This document shows, one piece after another, positions 7,750 through 17,038 of a stretch of 26,999 bases of DNA. Below the pieces are notes generated by a model, which saw only the letters and a list, made by a program, of their open reading frames with translations, had not been told where the DNA came from and did no database searches. Position numbers and translations under genes: made by a program. Source of the DNA: JBLHGN01 sp047616325 (GTDB taxonomy: Bacteria > Pseudomonadota > Gammaproteobacteria > Pseudomonadales > Cellvibrionaceae); the NCBI GenBank assembly GCA_047616325.1, contig JBLHGN010000016.1, positions 1-26,999 of the forward strand. The letters run 5' to 3'. Each line of letters opens with the position of its first letter. Within the stretch, counting starts at the first letter, position 1.

Positions 7750-9597
7750 TTAAAAATGAATGGTAAGAGTAATAACGATTAAGGCCGCTACTGCCATTGT
7801 GCCCACATAGTAGCGTAATTGACCGTTCTGACTTTTTGACAGTAGTGCGTTCAATAGCTTTGCTGCTGCCGCTGCACCCCTGGGTAAATTATTTATCACA
7901 TCGCGTCGATTTAATTTTGCCAAGGCCAAGTAAGGTGCAACAAAAACCGCATGGTAGAGCCAGTCCATCGCCCAACCACTGTTAAAAAGTTTGTGCAGTG
8001 GCTTGCCTAGTGCACTACTTGCCACCGCGTCGGCAGACCAAGCCTTTTTGCAATAGAACATATACGCTATGGCAACACCCAAGAGTGGTAAAATAATGGC
8101 GATGGCCACCACAGCAAAAGGCGGATGCACCTCGTGTGTTTGCGGTAGCGCATGCTGTAATAAATATGGGAGAACATATTTTAGTGCCCCACCGGCCAAG
8201 GTTAACGCCGCGAGCACAATCAACGGTGCGGTAAAATTGATGCCCTTGGGCCCGTGCGCCTCGGTGTGCTGCTCGCCATAGAACACAATAAAAAACATGC
8301 GAAACGTATAGAGTGCTGTCAAAAATGCACCCAGCACCGCACCCGTCCAAATTAACGGTCCGCCCGTGTGCGAAGACCAGGCCGCATTTAAAATGGCTTC
8401 CTTACTCCAAAACCCTGAGGTGGGAGGCAATGCAATGAGCCCGGTGCAGCCAATTAAAAATAGCCAGAATGGCACGGGGATCTTGCTGCGCAAACCGCCC
8501 ATTTTAAAAATATTCTGCTGATGATGCACACTGAGAATAATTGTGCCGGCGGTTAAAAAAAGCAGGGCCTTAAAAAAGGCGTGTGTCATTAAGTGAAATA
8601 TCGCCGAGCTCCAAGCGCCTACACCGAGAGCCAAAAACATATACCCTATTTGACTGATGGTGGAATATGCCAGCACTCGCTTTAAATCAGTTTGGGTTAA
8701 GGCGGTAAGACCCGACATTAACAGAGTGGCAACGCCGACAATGGCGACCACGTGCATAATAAAAGGCGATAACTCAAACAGTGCATGGTTGCGTGCGATT
8801 AAATACACCCCGGCGGTAACCATGGTGGCGGCATGAATTAAAGCGCTCACTGGTGTGGGGCCAGCCATCGCATCGGGCAGCCAGGTTTGCAGTGGCAACT
8901 GGGCCGACTTGCCTACCGCGCCACCGAGTAACAGCGCAGCGATAATGGTCGCCATGCCGTTGTCTTCCGTCCACAAGGCTGCGGCGTTCACCATGGCCTG
9001 CTGAATATCCAAGGTGCCTACATGTTTAAATAACAGAAATAGACCTATGGCAAAAGCTGCATCGCCAGTGCGCGTCACAATAAAAGCCTTGCGTGCAGCC
9101 AACCCGTTCTCGGGATTTTTGTACCAAAAACCAATCAGCAGAAAACTGCACAGGCCCACCCCCTCCCAACCGAGAAACAAGAGCACAAGATTGTCGGCCA
9201 GTACCAATATTATCATCGCTGCGACAAATAAGTTGGTGTAGGTAAAAAAACGAGGGTAGTCGTCGTCGCTGTGCATATACGCTGAGGCATAGAGATGAAT
9301 GAGAAAACCAACGCCGGTGATCACAAACAGCATGGCTAAAGACAGACCATCGAGATATAGGGAAAAACCCGGTTGGAAATTACCCACCTCCATCCACACC
9401 CAGAGACTAACTTGGAAGAACGTGGCGTCACCGCTTAAAAATTCCAGCGCCACCAATGCGGTCACCAACGCCGCCAACCCCACCGAGCCGCTGCCTATAA
9501 GTGTCACCCACTTTTTCGGCATGGAGCCACTTGCACTTACAAGCAGAACAAAACCAAAAAAGGGAAAAGCAGGAACAAGCCAAAGCCACTGCAACAT
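7750..9597 (-). CDS. nuoL: NADH-quinone oxidoreductase subunit L
   Basis: This is the largest antiporter-like subunit, 615 residues, whose long C-terminal lateral helix braces the membrane arm. Conserved E145 (FLGWEGVGLCSFLL) and D179 (TRTGDAAF) are present, as are GPTPVSALIHAATMVTAGVYL-type sequence and KRVLAYSTISQIGYM. Start ATG 9597 lies two bases past the nuoK stop. Its ribosome site (AGGGGA, 5 bases upstream) sits inside the nuoK 3' end, so translation is probably coupled. The C-terminus ends in a final membrane segment (AVAALIVITLTIHF), as expected. Confidence 0.97.
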   Translation of the reverse strand: MLQWLWLVPAFPFFGFVLLVSASGSMPKKWVTLIGSGSVGLAALVTALVALEFLSGDATFFQVSLWVWMEVGNFQPGFSLYLDGLSLAMLFVITGVGFLIHLYASAYMHSDDDYPRFFTYTNLFVAAMIILVLADNLVLLFLGWEGVGLCSFLLIGFWYKNPENGLAARKAFIVTRTGDAAFAIGLFLLFKHVGTLDIQQAMVNAAALWTEDNGMATIIAALLLGGAVGKSAQLPLQTWLPDAMAGPTPVSALIHAATMVTAGVYLIARNHALFELSPFIMHVVAIVGVATLLMSGLTALTQTDLKRVLAYSTISQIGYMFLALGVGAWSSAIFHLMTHAFFKALLFLTAGTIILSVHHQQNIFKMGGLRSKIPVPFWLFLIGCTGLIALPPTSGFWSKEAILNAAWSSHTGGPLIWTGAVLGAFLTALYTFRMFFIVFYGEQHTEAHGPKGINFTAPLIVLAALTLAGGALKYVLPYLLQHALPQTHEVHPPFAVVAIAIILPLLGVAIAYMFYCKKAWSADAVASSALGKPLHKLFNSGWAMDWLYHAVFVAPYLALAKLNRRDVINNLPRGAAAAAKLLNALLSKSQNGQLRYYVGTMAVAALIVITLTIHF

Positions 9598-9599
9598 TC

Positions 9600-9911
9600 C
9601 TATCCCCTCAACTGTTTAAGGTTGTCGACATCGATATTGCCGTAGCGCTTAAACAGCAATAAGGTCAGACCCAAACCCACGGCAACTTCGGCAGCACCGA
9701 GAGTAACCACGGCAATAAACATTATCTGCCCGTCGGCTTGACCCCAAAAAGACCCTGCAGCAATGAATGCAAGACCAGTGGCATTTAACATAAGCTCTAG
9801 CGAAATCAACATAAAAATAATATTGCGCCTCACCAGTACGCCAAGCAGACCAATACAGAACAGCATTCCCGCCAGTATTAAGGCGTGATCAATAATAGCT
9901 GGGGTTGTCAT
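9600..9911 (-). CDS. nuoK: NADH-quinone oxidoreductase subunit K
   Basis: This is a 103-residue subunit with three membrane helices, part of the membrane arm proton pathway. The conserved acidic residues E39 (MLISLELMLNATGL) and E75 (LGAAEVAVGLGL) are present; with a three-residue longer N-terminus they match E. coli E36 and E72. The ATG start overlaps the nuoJ stop as ATGA (9908-9911), a standard coupled arrangement. Confidence 0.97.
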   Translation of the reverse strand: MTTPAIIDHALILAGMLFCIGLLGVLVRRNIIFMLISLELMLNATGLAFIAAGSFWGQADGQIMFIAVVTLGAAEVAVGLGLTLLLFKRYGNIDVDNLKQLRG

Positions 9912-10489
9912 TGAGCCCCCTCGGATACACGTGACACTTGAGCTTGGGCATGTTCGTCTTTATCCCGCGCAGTAGCCCCCGCCCGAGCCCCCGGTGAACG
10001 GGCAATGTGATAAGCGCCGATTAAACCCGCCAGCAACAAAAATGAGGCGAGCTCAACCACTAGCAGGTAGGGACCAAACAGAACAATGCCCACCTGCTTA
10101 GCCGGCACCAAGTGAATCTCTTGCACATTACCCACAGTGGTCATTGATGATACGAGCACACAAAAAAGTATCGCGGCAAGAATACTCGGAGCTATCCACG
10201 TGCGGGCCTGTAGCCAACTTTTTTCCTGCGCCACAGACTTAGGGCCCAAGTTAAGCATAATCACCACAAACACAAACAAAATCATAATGGCGCCAGCGTA
10301 AATAATCACTTCGAGTGTCGCCGCAAAGGGCGCGCCCAGCAAATAGAAAATAATCGCCATAGACAGCGACGAGAGGATCAAATAAAGCAGGGCATGAACC
10401 GCGTTATAACGCGTTATCATTATTATTGTTGAAATAACCGCAACGGCTGCGGTGACATAAAAAACAATATTAAAAGCCAACTGGTCCAC
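9908..10489 (-). CDS. nuoJ: NADH-quinone oxidoreductase subunit J
   Basis: This is a 193-residue membrane subunit with five helices. LEVIIYAGAIMILFVFVVIML contains the conserved pi-bulge helix (TM3) of NuoJ/ND6, which couples quinone chemistry to pumping. The C-terminal tail after about residue 170 is polar and Ala/Arg-rich (PGARAGATARDKDEHAQ), cytoplasmic and variable in the family. The start is GTG 10489, with AGGA eight bases upstream; no ATG fits better. A 63-bp gap separates it from nuoI, and it overlaps nuoK by 4 bases. Confidence 0.95.
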   Translation of the reverse strand: MDQLAFNIVFYVTAAVAVISTIIMITRYNAVHALLYLILSSLSMAIIFYLLGAPFAATLEVIIYAGAIMILFVFVVIMLNLGPKSVAQEKSWLQARTWIAPSILAAILFCVLVSSMTTVGNVQEIHLVPAKQVGIVLFGPYLLVVELASFLLLAGLIGAYHIARSPGARAGATARDKDEHAQAQVSRVSEGAQ

Positions 10490-10552
10490 TGAATTTTTCC
10501 TAATTTTATTTTTATGTTTTTGCGTTAATGACTTTTTACTGAGCTAAAGACA

Positions 10553-11098
10553 TTAAGGCATCAAACTTTTTACGTCGACGGGTTTGGCTTCGTTTAAGCC
10601 TTCACCTTTTTTCCGCCCCGACACTGCTTTACCCGACACATTGTAAAAACTGTAGTCGGGATACTTACCCGTACCATCTATTAGCAAGTGCTCTTTTTCG
10701 TAAACCATATTTTGCCGGTCGTATTCGGCCATTTCAAAGTCGGGCGTGAGCTGTATAGAATAGGTTGGGCAGGCCTCTTCGCATAAACCGCAGTATACAC
10801 AACGCGAAAAATTGATTCGAAAAAACTCCGGATACCAACGCCCTGTTTCGTCCTCCGCTTTTTGCAAAGAAATACAGTCGGTGGGACAAGACACAGCACA
10901 CAAATTACAGGCAACGCAGCGCTCGTCCCCGTCGGGGTCTCTGGTGAGTACAATTCGCCCGCGAAAACGAGGCGCCAAATAGGGCATCTCGTCTGGGTAT
11001 TCAACTGTGTCTGCTTTGGTAAAGGTATGACTTAACACGTCCAAAATAGACTTTGCATTGCTAAAGATGTAATCAAAAATCAGATAAATTAAACGCAT
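10553..11098 (-). CDS. nuoI: NADH-quinone oxidoreductase subunit I (2 x 4Fe-4S ferredoxin)
   Basis: The protein has 181 residues and carries the two 4Fe-4S clusters N6a and N6b that relay electrons to NuoB. Motif one is CVACNLCAVSCP (C61, C64, C67, C71); motif two is CVYCGLCEEACP (C100, C103, C106, C110). The N-terminal amphipathic helix anchors it at the membrane arm. Start ATG 11098 is preceded only by a weak GGTAA, which belongs to a small tandem repeat filling the gap to nuoH. Confidence 0.97.
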   Translation of the reverse strand: MRLIYLIFDYIFSNAKSILDVLSHTFTKADTVEYPDEMPYLAPRFRGRIVLTRDPDGDERCVACNLCAVSCPTDCISLQKAEDETGRWYPEFFRINFSRCVYCGLCEEACPTYSIQLTPDFEMAEYDRQNMVYEKEHLLIDGTGKYPDYSFYNVSGKAVSGRKKGEGLNEAKPVDVKSLMP

Positions 11099-11104
11099 TA
11101 TTAT

Positions 11105-11140
11105 TTACCAAGTAGCTTACCAAATGGCTTACCAAACTGC
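11105..11140. repeat. Three 12-bp tandem repeats in the nuoH-nuoI gap
   Basis: Three consecutive imperfect units, TTACCAAGTAGC (11105-11116), TTACCAAATGGC (11117-11128) and TTACCAAACTGC (11129-11140), lie within 10 bases of the nuoI start. On the coding strand each gives TTTGGTAA or CTTGGTAA, with a TAA in the same frame as nuoI, so the repeats cannot extend NuoI upstream. Confidence 0.8.
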
Positions 11141-11195
11141 TTGTCAACACAGCTTTTGCAACACAGCCACACACATAGTATTGCGCGTGAAACAA

Positions 11196-12188
11196 CTAAG
11201 CCCGAATTAAAATAACCGCCGCTGTCACCACTAAATTCGCCATCGCTAAGGGCAACATTGCCTTCCAACCAAAGGCCATCAACTGGTCGTAACGCGGACG
11301 TGGCAAGGAGCCTCTAACCAAAATCATAAATAAAACCAATAGGCTTGTTTTTAATAAAAACCAAAATATGGGTGGCACCCATGGGCTCAGGAACTCTGGC
11401 CCGAGCCAGCCACCAAAAAATAGTACTACCATCATCGCCGACGTGAGAATAACGCTTACGTATTCGCCTATGAAGAACATACCAAATTTCATGCCGGAGT
11501 ATTCCGTGTGGAATCCAGCGCATAACTCGTGTTCGGCTTCGGGCAAATCGAAGGGCGTACGGTGACTCTCGGCAATGCTGGCAATAAAGAAAATAAACAT
11601 GCCAACAAATTGCGGAATAAAAAACCAGCCATCCTGCTGGGCGTAAACAATTTCGCGTAGATTAAACGTACCCGTAATCATCACCACGCCCATCAAAGAC
11701 ATGCCCATAAACACTTCGTAACTCACCATCTGCGCGGCAGCTCGAATACCACCCAGTAACGCATATTTGTTGTCGGATGCGTAAGAACCAAACATCACCG
11801 CGTATACCGCCAGCGAGGTCATCGCCAGAAAAAATAGCACGCCAACGTTTAAATCGACTACGCCTATGCCGGGAGCAACAGGAATTACTGCAAAGGCAGC
11901 AACCACTACAAACATGGCGATACAGGGCGCTATAACAAAAACAAACTTATCGGCAAAGGGGGGAATCCAGTCCTCTTTCCACAAAAGTTTGATCATATCG
12001 GCAACCACCTGCAACAAACCAAATGGGCCCACCCTATTGGGGCCGCAGCGGTCTTGCCAAATGCCCAACATACGCCGCTCTACCCAAGTGGTAAATGCGG
12101 CGCTGGCCACCACAAAAACAAGAATGGCAACAACGTTGACAACATTGAGAAACACAGTGCTTTGAACCGCCATACTATCCATTGCCAT
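11196..12188 (-). CDS. nuoH: NADH-quinone oxidoreductase subunit H
   Basis: This is a 330-residue membrane subunit (about eight helices) that forms much of the quinone-binding chamber at the junction with the peripheral arm. Signature sequences: WVERRMLGIWQDRCGPNRVGP (from about 35, E37), and AESHRTPFDLPEAEHELCAGF followed by HTEYSGMKFGMFF, the conserved loop region. Start ATG 12188 (MAMDSMAV) is supported by AGGAGG five bases upstream. An in-frame start at 12260 would run 86 bases into nuoG and is rejected. The gene still overlaps the last 14 bases of nuoG. Confidence 0.96.
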   Translation of the reverse strand: MAMDSMAVQSTVFLNVVNVVAILVFVVASAAFTTWVERRMLGIWQDRCGPNRVGPFGLLQVVADMIKLLWKEDWIPPFADKFVFVIAPCIAMFVVVAAFAVIPVAPGIGVVDLNVGVLFFLAMTSLAVYAVMFGSYASDNKYALLGGIRAAAQMVSYEVFMGMSLMGVVMITGTFNLREIVYAQQDGWFFIPQFVGMFIFFIASIAESHRTPFDLPEAEHELCAGFHTEYSGMKFGMFFIGEYVSVILTSAMMVVLFFGGWLGPEFLSPWVPPIFWFLLKTSLLVLFMILVRGSLPRPRYDQLMAFGWKAMLPLAMANLVVTAAVILIRA

Positions 12189-14976
12189 TGACACCTCCTG
12201 CAATAATACACACGGCGGGCAACAGGGCAGCGGGCAAGGATAAGCGCGTATGAACGTCATCTGGTACAGTAATAATGCCCTCGGGAATTTCGAGTTTAAT
12301 GCACAGCGGCAATACCACTGTCGCGCCCCCTACTCGAACACTCACCGCATTACCTTCTGCCAATTGCAAGCTATCTGCGGTACTTTTATTGGCCATGGCA
12401 CAACGTTTTTCGATACGTACGGCCAAAGCCGAAGACATCATGGACACTTCAGAATTATCAAAGATGCGCGACTGACTCACAGCAACGAGGTCTTGGGACT
12501 TCTTTAAGGCCTCGGGAATATCGACTTCTGAGTAATAATTTAATTCGCCATCGGTAGCTCCATCGAGCAGCCGAATTCCAGGGTCGCCCCCTTTTAAGGG
12601 ACCACCTATTTCGTCTTGAAATTTATTGACGGCGGCATTGGAGTTCCAACCCGGCGACCAGACAATGGCATTTACTGACGGTGGGCGATTGATGGGGGCA
12701 CCCTCCATAGAAAAACTTAAAGGGGAATCACCATCCAGCGGCTGTTTGTTTTCACTCACTTTAAGGTCGGAGTACAAACTTGTACGACCGGAATATCGAT
12801 GGGACTGGCGCGGCATTTTCATACCGGCAATACGAAAGTCGGCGCCGGGGGCAATGTCTTGCCAAGCACTAAACAAGCCACCTTCCTGTGCAACCATGGC
12901 TACCACGCTGTCAAAAGTGGCTATGTCCGAAATTTGTTTTACGCCTGCAGAAAAATTTGTTGCGTCTTGATTTACGGCACCCCGTTTTGCCACCATTGCC
13001 TGGGCAATATCGGCGAGCACCCGCCAGGTATCTTTTAGCGAAAGATTGGCCGAAGACAGCACTTCAAAAAACCGCTGCGCACGCCCCTCGTTATTCACTA
13101 ACGTGCCTTCGGTCTCAACAAAACTACAGGCAGGGAATACAATATCTGCGGCGGCAGTGGTACGGTTACTCAACTGACTAAGCACGACACAGTGGTTGAG
13201 TTTTTCAAAAAACCCCGCCACTTCAGAAGCCAAAGCATGATGATAAAGATCGTTTTGTAGAACAACAGCCGAACGGATACCCGCCTTATCCATGGCGTCT
13301 TCCAGGCACAATGTATGCTCGTCCAACAACATTACCATACCCAAACTATTGGCTTCGGGCAATACGAAGCTGGCGGCGCACTGCACAACACTGCCATTAG
13401 AGCGCGAACGCGATACTGCCTTAGATATTTGTGCCGCCGCCTTAACTATGGCCAGAGAGTTTAGACTGGTACCGCTTATCACCAAAGGATTTTTTGCATT
13501 CACTATTTTTTTAGCAACATCAACTGCCAAGGCCTGAATATCGGGGGATACCTGCGGCTTAACGCAATGGGCATCAATGGCGTGCGCAACCGCAAAACCA
13601 AACCTGGCAATATCATCGGGCGAAGCTAACAAGGTATCACTGGCAATTTCGTCTAATTCTGTTCCCGCGCATGAGGCAATGATCAATGGGCTGCGCGCAT
13701 CTTGTGCGAGTGTCCGTACCGATGCGTCTTGCCACTTGGGTATGCGAATAGCCTCGGCCATATCAAACGATAAATTGCGTGTTGCCTGACGCACACTTAA
13801 TGCCATTCGCGGCGCTGAATGAATTAAATCTTCACCCAGTATGATTACCGCATCACACTGCTCCATACTTTTTAGGGACGCACTATGTACGGCACGGCTT
13901 TGATAAATTGCTAAAATTTCGCTTAGCAAGGCCTGACGTTTTTCCGACATGCCCGAGCAAAAATTACGGCTACCCACTAATTTTTTTAATAAGAGATTTT
14001 CTTCCACACTGGCCTTTTCAGACGCAACTCCAATACAGGTGTCGAGACCACCTTGCGCCAGCATAAACGCCGCATTATCGATGGCCGTAGCGTAGTCGAT
14101 AACCGCACTGTGGCCATGCTCCGCCGCAAAACATTGCTGCAAACGCGCTTCGGAGTTGATATGGTCGTAGCTAAAACGCCCTTTATCACAAATAAAATAC
14201 CCGTTTATTTCGCCGTGATAACGATTGGTAATGCGTTTAATTTTACCTTTGCGTTCCGCCGGGATTATATTGCAACCCAAGCTACAGCCGTGACATATAG
14301 AAGGCGCGGTTTGTAAATCCCATTTTCTACTGTAGGAGCGCGAATAGGTTTTATCAGTGAACACACCCGTAGGGCATACTTCGGCAAGGTTGCCGCTAAA
14401 CACACTTTCTAACACACCGTCTTCGTGGCGACCGAAATAGGTGTTTTCGCGCGAAGACATTGCTGCTAAATCTTTGCCCCCAGCATAATCATTGTAAAAA
14501 CGCACACAGCGATAGCAGGTAATACAGCGATTCATTTCATGGCCAATACAAGGGCCAAGATCTTGGTTTTCGTAAGTTTTCTTTTTGCCTTGATAGCGTC
14601 GTTCGGTGTGGTTGGACATGTGGGTGACGTCTTGCAAATGACACTCGCCGCCCTCTTCACACACGGGGCAATCGTGGGGGTGATTGGCCATGGTCACTTC
14701 AATGCACTTGTCTCTAAATTCACTTACGGTTTTTTCTTCCATGCTCAAACGCATGCCGTCGGCCACCGGCGTCATGCACCCCATAAGTATGCGGCCGCGT
14801 GTATCGTCGGCGTCGGCATAAACTCGCACAGCACACTGACGACAAGAACCTACGGAACCCATGGCGGGGTGCCAACAAAAATATGGCAGATCCAAACCCA
14901 GACCCAAACACGCATCGAGAAGATTTTTGCCGTCTTCAACCTCGTATTTTACCTTGTCTATTTCGATAATCGCCAT
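12175..14976 (-). CDS. nuoG: NADH-quinone oxidoreductase subunit G
   Basis: The protein has 933 residues and is the Fe-S wire of the peripheral arm. All cluster ligands are visible: 2Fe-2S (C34, C45, C48, C67); His-Cys3 4Fe-4S around HDCPVC...C (H101, C103, C106, C112); 4Fe-4S C151, C154, C157, C201; and the fourth set C228, C231, C235, C263, the extra N7 cluster found in E. coli-type NuoG. The rest is a degenerate molybdopterin-oxidoreductase-like domain with no active site. Start ATG 14976 (MAIIEIDKVKYEV) aligns with family N-termini; an upstream in-frame start at 15000 adds eight unlikely residues. An AT-rich 186-bp gap separates it from nuoF. Somewhat longer than E. coli NuoG. Confidence 0.96.
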   Translation of the reverse strand: MAIIEIDKVKYEVEDGKNLLDACLGLGLDLPYFCWHPAMGSVGSCRQCAVRVYADADDTRGRILMGCMTPVADGMRLSMEEKTVSEFRDKCIEVTMANHPHDCPVCEEGGECHLQDVTHMSNHTERRYQGKKKTYENQDLGPCIGHEMNRCITCYRCVRFYNDYAGGKDLAAMSSRENTYFGRHEDGVLESVFSGNLAEVCPTGVFTDKTYSRSYSRKWDLQTAPSICHGCSLGCNIIPAERKGKIKRITNRYHGEINGYFICDKGRFSYDHINSEARLQQCFAAEHGHSAVIDYATAIDNAAFMLAQGGLDTCIGVASEKASVEENLLLKKLVGSRNFCSGMSEKRQALLSEILAIYQSRAVHSASLKSMEQCDAVIILGEDLIHSAPRMALSVRQATRNLSFDMAEAIRIPKWQDASVRTLAQDARSPLIIASCAGTELDEIASDTLLASPDDIARFGFAVAHAIDAHCVKPQVSPDIQALAVDVAKKIVNAKNPLVISGTSLNSLAIVKAAAQISKAVSRSRSNGSVVQCAASFVLPEANSLGMVMLLDEHTLCLEDAMDKAGIRSAVVLQNDLYHHALASEVAGFFEKLNHCVVLSQLSNRTTAAADIVFPACSFVETEGTLVNNEGRAQRFFEVLSSANLSLKDTWRVLADIAQAMVAKRGAVNQDATNFSAGVKQISDIATFDSVVAMVAQEGGLFSAWQDIAPGADFRIAGMKMPRQSHRYSGRTSLYSDLKVSENKQPLDGDSPLSFSMEGAPINRPPSVNAIVWSPGWNSNAAVNKFQDEIGGPLKGGDPGIRLLDGATDGELNYYSEVDIPEALKKSQDLVAVSQSRIFDNSEVSMMSSALAVRIEKRCAMANKSTADSLQLAEGNAVSVRVGGATVVLPLCIKLEIPEGIITVPDDVHTRLSLPAALLPAVCIIAGGVNGNG

Positions 14977-15162
14977 TAGGTGGTGGTCCCTGTTGCACAT
15001 TAAGCTTTATTTTCTATTCGAATTATAATTTTCGTAAATTCGTCTGCTGTGTTTTTCCGTCTATTGCGCCTGTCTATTTTTTTACTTGTCGATTGATATC
15101 AACGTGTGATTCTTCCGAGATTACAAACATTCTGAATCGTCACGTGTATTTAATTTTATCAA

Positions 15163-16434
15163 TTACTCGTAGGGGCAACAGCCTTTTTCTATGTGCTCTA
15201 TAAAATCGTCTCTAAAGTATTTCAACGCGCTTTGTATCGGCTCTGCAGCACCAGGCGCTAAAGCACAAAAGGTGTTGCCTGGCCCCATGTAGCCGCAGTA
15301 ATCGAGAAGGGTTTGCAGGTCTTCTGATTTACCTTCGCCATCTTCAATACGGGTTAATATTTCCCTAACAAAGGGCAAACCATTGCGGCAGGGCGTGCAA
15401 AAACCACAACTTTCTTGCGCGAAAAAACGTGTGAGGTTTAGCACCATACCCACGGGGCATGTTTTGTCGTCCAGAACTATCATGGTGCCGGTACCCATGC
15501 GACTACCCGCTGTTGCAATGGAACCATAGTCCATGGGAAGGTCGAGATGTTCTTCGGTAAGAAAATCCGTTGAACCGCCACCGGGGAGAAAGCCCTTTAG
15601 CTTTAATCCATCTTGCATACCACCGGCATGTTTTTCGAGTATTTCTCTTGCGCTAGTGCCTATGGGTAATTCCCAGCAGCCAGGATTTTTCACCTTGCCA
15701 CTTACGCCATAAAGCTTGGTGCCGTTATCTTCCCCTAGGCCCAAGTTTTTAAACCACTCGACACCGTGGGACAGAATGTGGGGAATATTGCAAAGCGTTT
15801 CGACATTATTAACCACCGTGGGCTTGCCAAATAAGCCACTCACCTGCGGGAAGGGAGGTTTCGCGCGAGGGTTGGCTCGCCGCCCCTCTAGAGAATTTAT
15901 CAGAGCGGTTTCTTCACCACAAATATAGCGCCCGGCACTGGTGTGAAGATAAAGGGTAAGGCTGTAGCCGCTCTTGGAAATATTATCGCCTAGCAGGCCA
16001 TCGGCATAGGCCTCGTCGATGGCTTTTTGTAAAACAGCGGCACAAACATTGTAGTCTGCCCGTAAAAATAAATACGCAATACTGGCCTGAATGGCGTAGG
16101 CACTTATGATCATGCCCTCTATAAGTTGGTGCGGGTCACACTCCATTAGCCAGCGATCTTTAAAGGTGCCTGGCTCCATTTCATCGGCGTTACACACCAA
16201 ATATTTTGGCGTGGCTGACGCATCACCCTGAGGCACAAAACTCCACTTTAAGCCGGTGTTAAAACCGGCCCCACCGCGACCGCGTAGGTTTGCATCTTTC
16301 ACCAAACTAACCACATCAGCGGGCGGCATCTTCAACGCTTTTTTTAAGCCGCCGTAGCCTTTTGCCGCTTTGTATTCAGCTAAATACGTGGCTTCGCCAT
16401 TTGGTTTAATTCGTGCGGTTAAAGGTAAATTCAT
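15163..16434 (-). CDS. nuoF: NADH-quinone oxidoreductase subunit F (NADH/FMN-binding)
   Basis: The protein has 423 residues and is the entry point for electrons, carrying FMN, the NADH site and the N3 4Fe-4S cluster. From ATG 16434 (MNLPLTARI), GRGGAGFNTGLKW at 52-64 is the glycine-rich FMN/NADH motif, YICGEETALINSLEG follows, and ESCGFCTPCRNG supplies C343, C346, C349 with distal C390. A TTG at 16449 could add five residues, but no ribosome site favours it. An 85-bp gap separates it from nuoE. Length is typical. Confidence 0.96.
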   Translation of the reverse strand: MNLPLTARIKPNGEATYLAEYKAAKGYGGLKKALKMPPADVVSLVKDANLRGRGGAGFNTGLKWSFVPQGDASATPKYLVCNADEMEPGTFKDRWLMECDPHQLIEGMIISAYAIQASIAYLFLRADYNVCAAVLQKAIDEAYADGLLGDNISKSGYSLTLYLHTSAGRYICGEETALINSLEGRRANPRAKPPFPQVSGLFGKPTVVNNVETLCNIPHILSHGVEWFKNLGLGEDNGTKLYGVSGKVKNPGCWELPIGTSAREILEKHAGGMQDGLKLKGFLPGGGSTDFLTEEHLDLPMDYGSIATAGSRMGTGTMIVLDDKTCPVGMVLNLTRFFAQESCGFCTPCRNGLPFVREILTRIEDGEGKSEDLQTLLDYCGYMGPGNTFCALAPGAAEPIQSALKYFRDDFIEHIEKGCCPYE

Positions 16435-16519
16435 TGTTTTTGGGTTCAATAAGCCGTTAAATTAATGCGTGGGTATATTTTTCGTCAATTGTATTAATAT
16501 GTATTAATTTTCTGAGAAT

Positions 16520-17038
16520 CTATTTAAGTAACGCATCAAACGACGCCTCTGTAACACTCACCTCTAATGCCTCGCCAAACATAAGCGTGGGGCCCTTATC
16601 GCAGGCACCCAAACAGGGGGTTGGCAACAAGGTAAAGCGACCGTCGGCAGTAGTTTCACCCAACTGAATATCCAGTTTTTTACAGGCGTGACCAATCAGC
16701 TTCGGGTAGCCCATAATCCAGCACGACACACTGTCGCACACGGCAATCACTTTCTCGCCCACGGGTCTACGATAAATTTTATTATAGAAAGTCGCTACAC
16801 CGTCCACCTCTTCTGCCGACACTTCTAATATTTCGGCGATGGCTTTTACTTTTCCATCCGACACCCAGCCCTGGTACTTTTGCACCACTTTAAGGGCCTC
16901 GATAGTAGCGGCTTGTTTTTGTGGGTAGTGGGAAATTTCGTGCTCAATATCGTGACGCTCCGCGGCCGTAAGCGGTTCTATTTCACCCGGCTTGGGTAAT
17001 TCGCACGCTATTTGAACAGCACTAATAAATTGGTTCAT
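16520..17038 (-). CDS. nuoE: NADH-quinone oxidoreductase subunit E (2Fe-2S)
   Basis: The protein has 172 residues and a thioredoxin-like fold binding the 2Fe-2S cluster N1a through C101 and C106 (VCDSVSCW) and C142 and C146 (CLGACDKGP). It partners NuoF in the NADH dehydrogenase module. The ATG start overlaps the nuoCD stop as ATGA (17035-17038). Length is close to that of the E. coli protein. Confidence 0.97.
   Translation of the reverse strand: MNQFISAVQIACELPKPGEIEPLTAAERHDIEHEISHYPQKQAATIEALKVVQKYQGWVSDGKVKAIAEILEVSAEEVDGVATFYNKIYRRPVGEKVIAVCDSVSCWIMGYPKLIGHACKKLDIQLGETTADGRFTLLPTPCLGACDKGPTLMFGEALEVSVTEASFDALLK

Noticed and set aside
12189..12260. N-terminal extension of NuoH (24 residues, Cys/Pro-rich)
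   Set aside because: It overlaps nuoG coding sequence, and AGGAGG points to ATG 12188.
14539..14979. A 146-codon plus-strand ORF opposite nuoG
   Set aside because: It is antisense to the Fe-S cluster motifs of NuoG; low-complexity shadow, no family.
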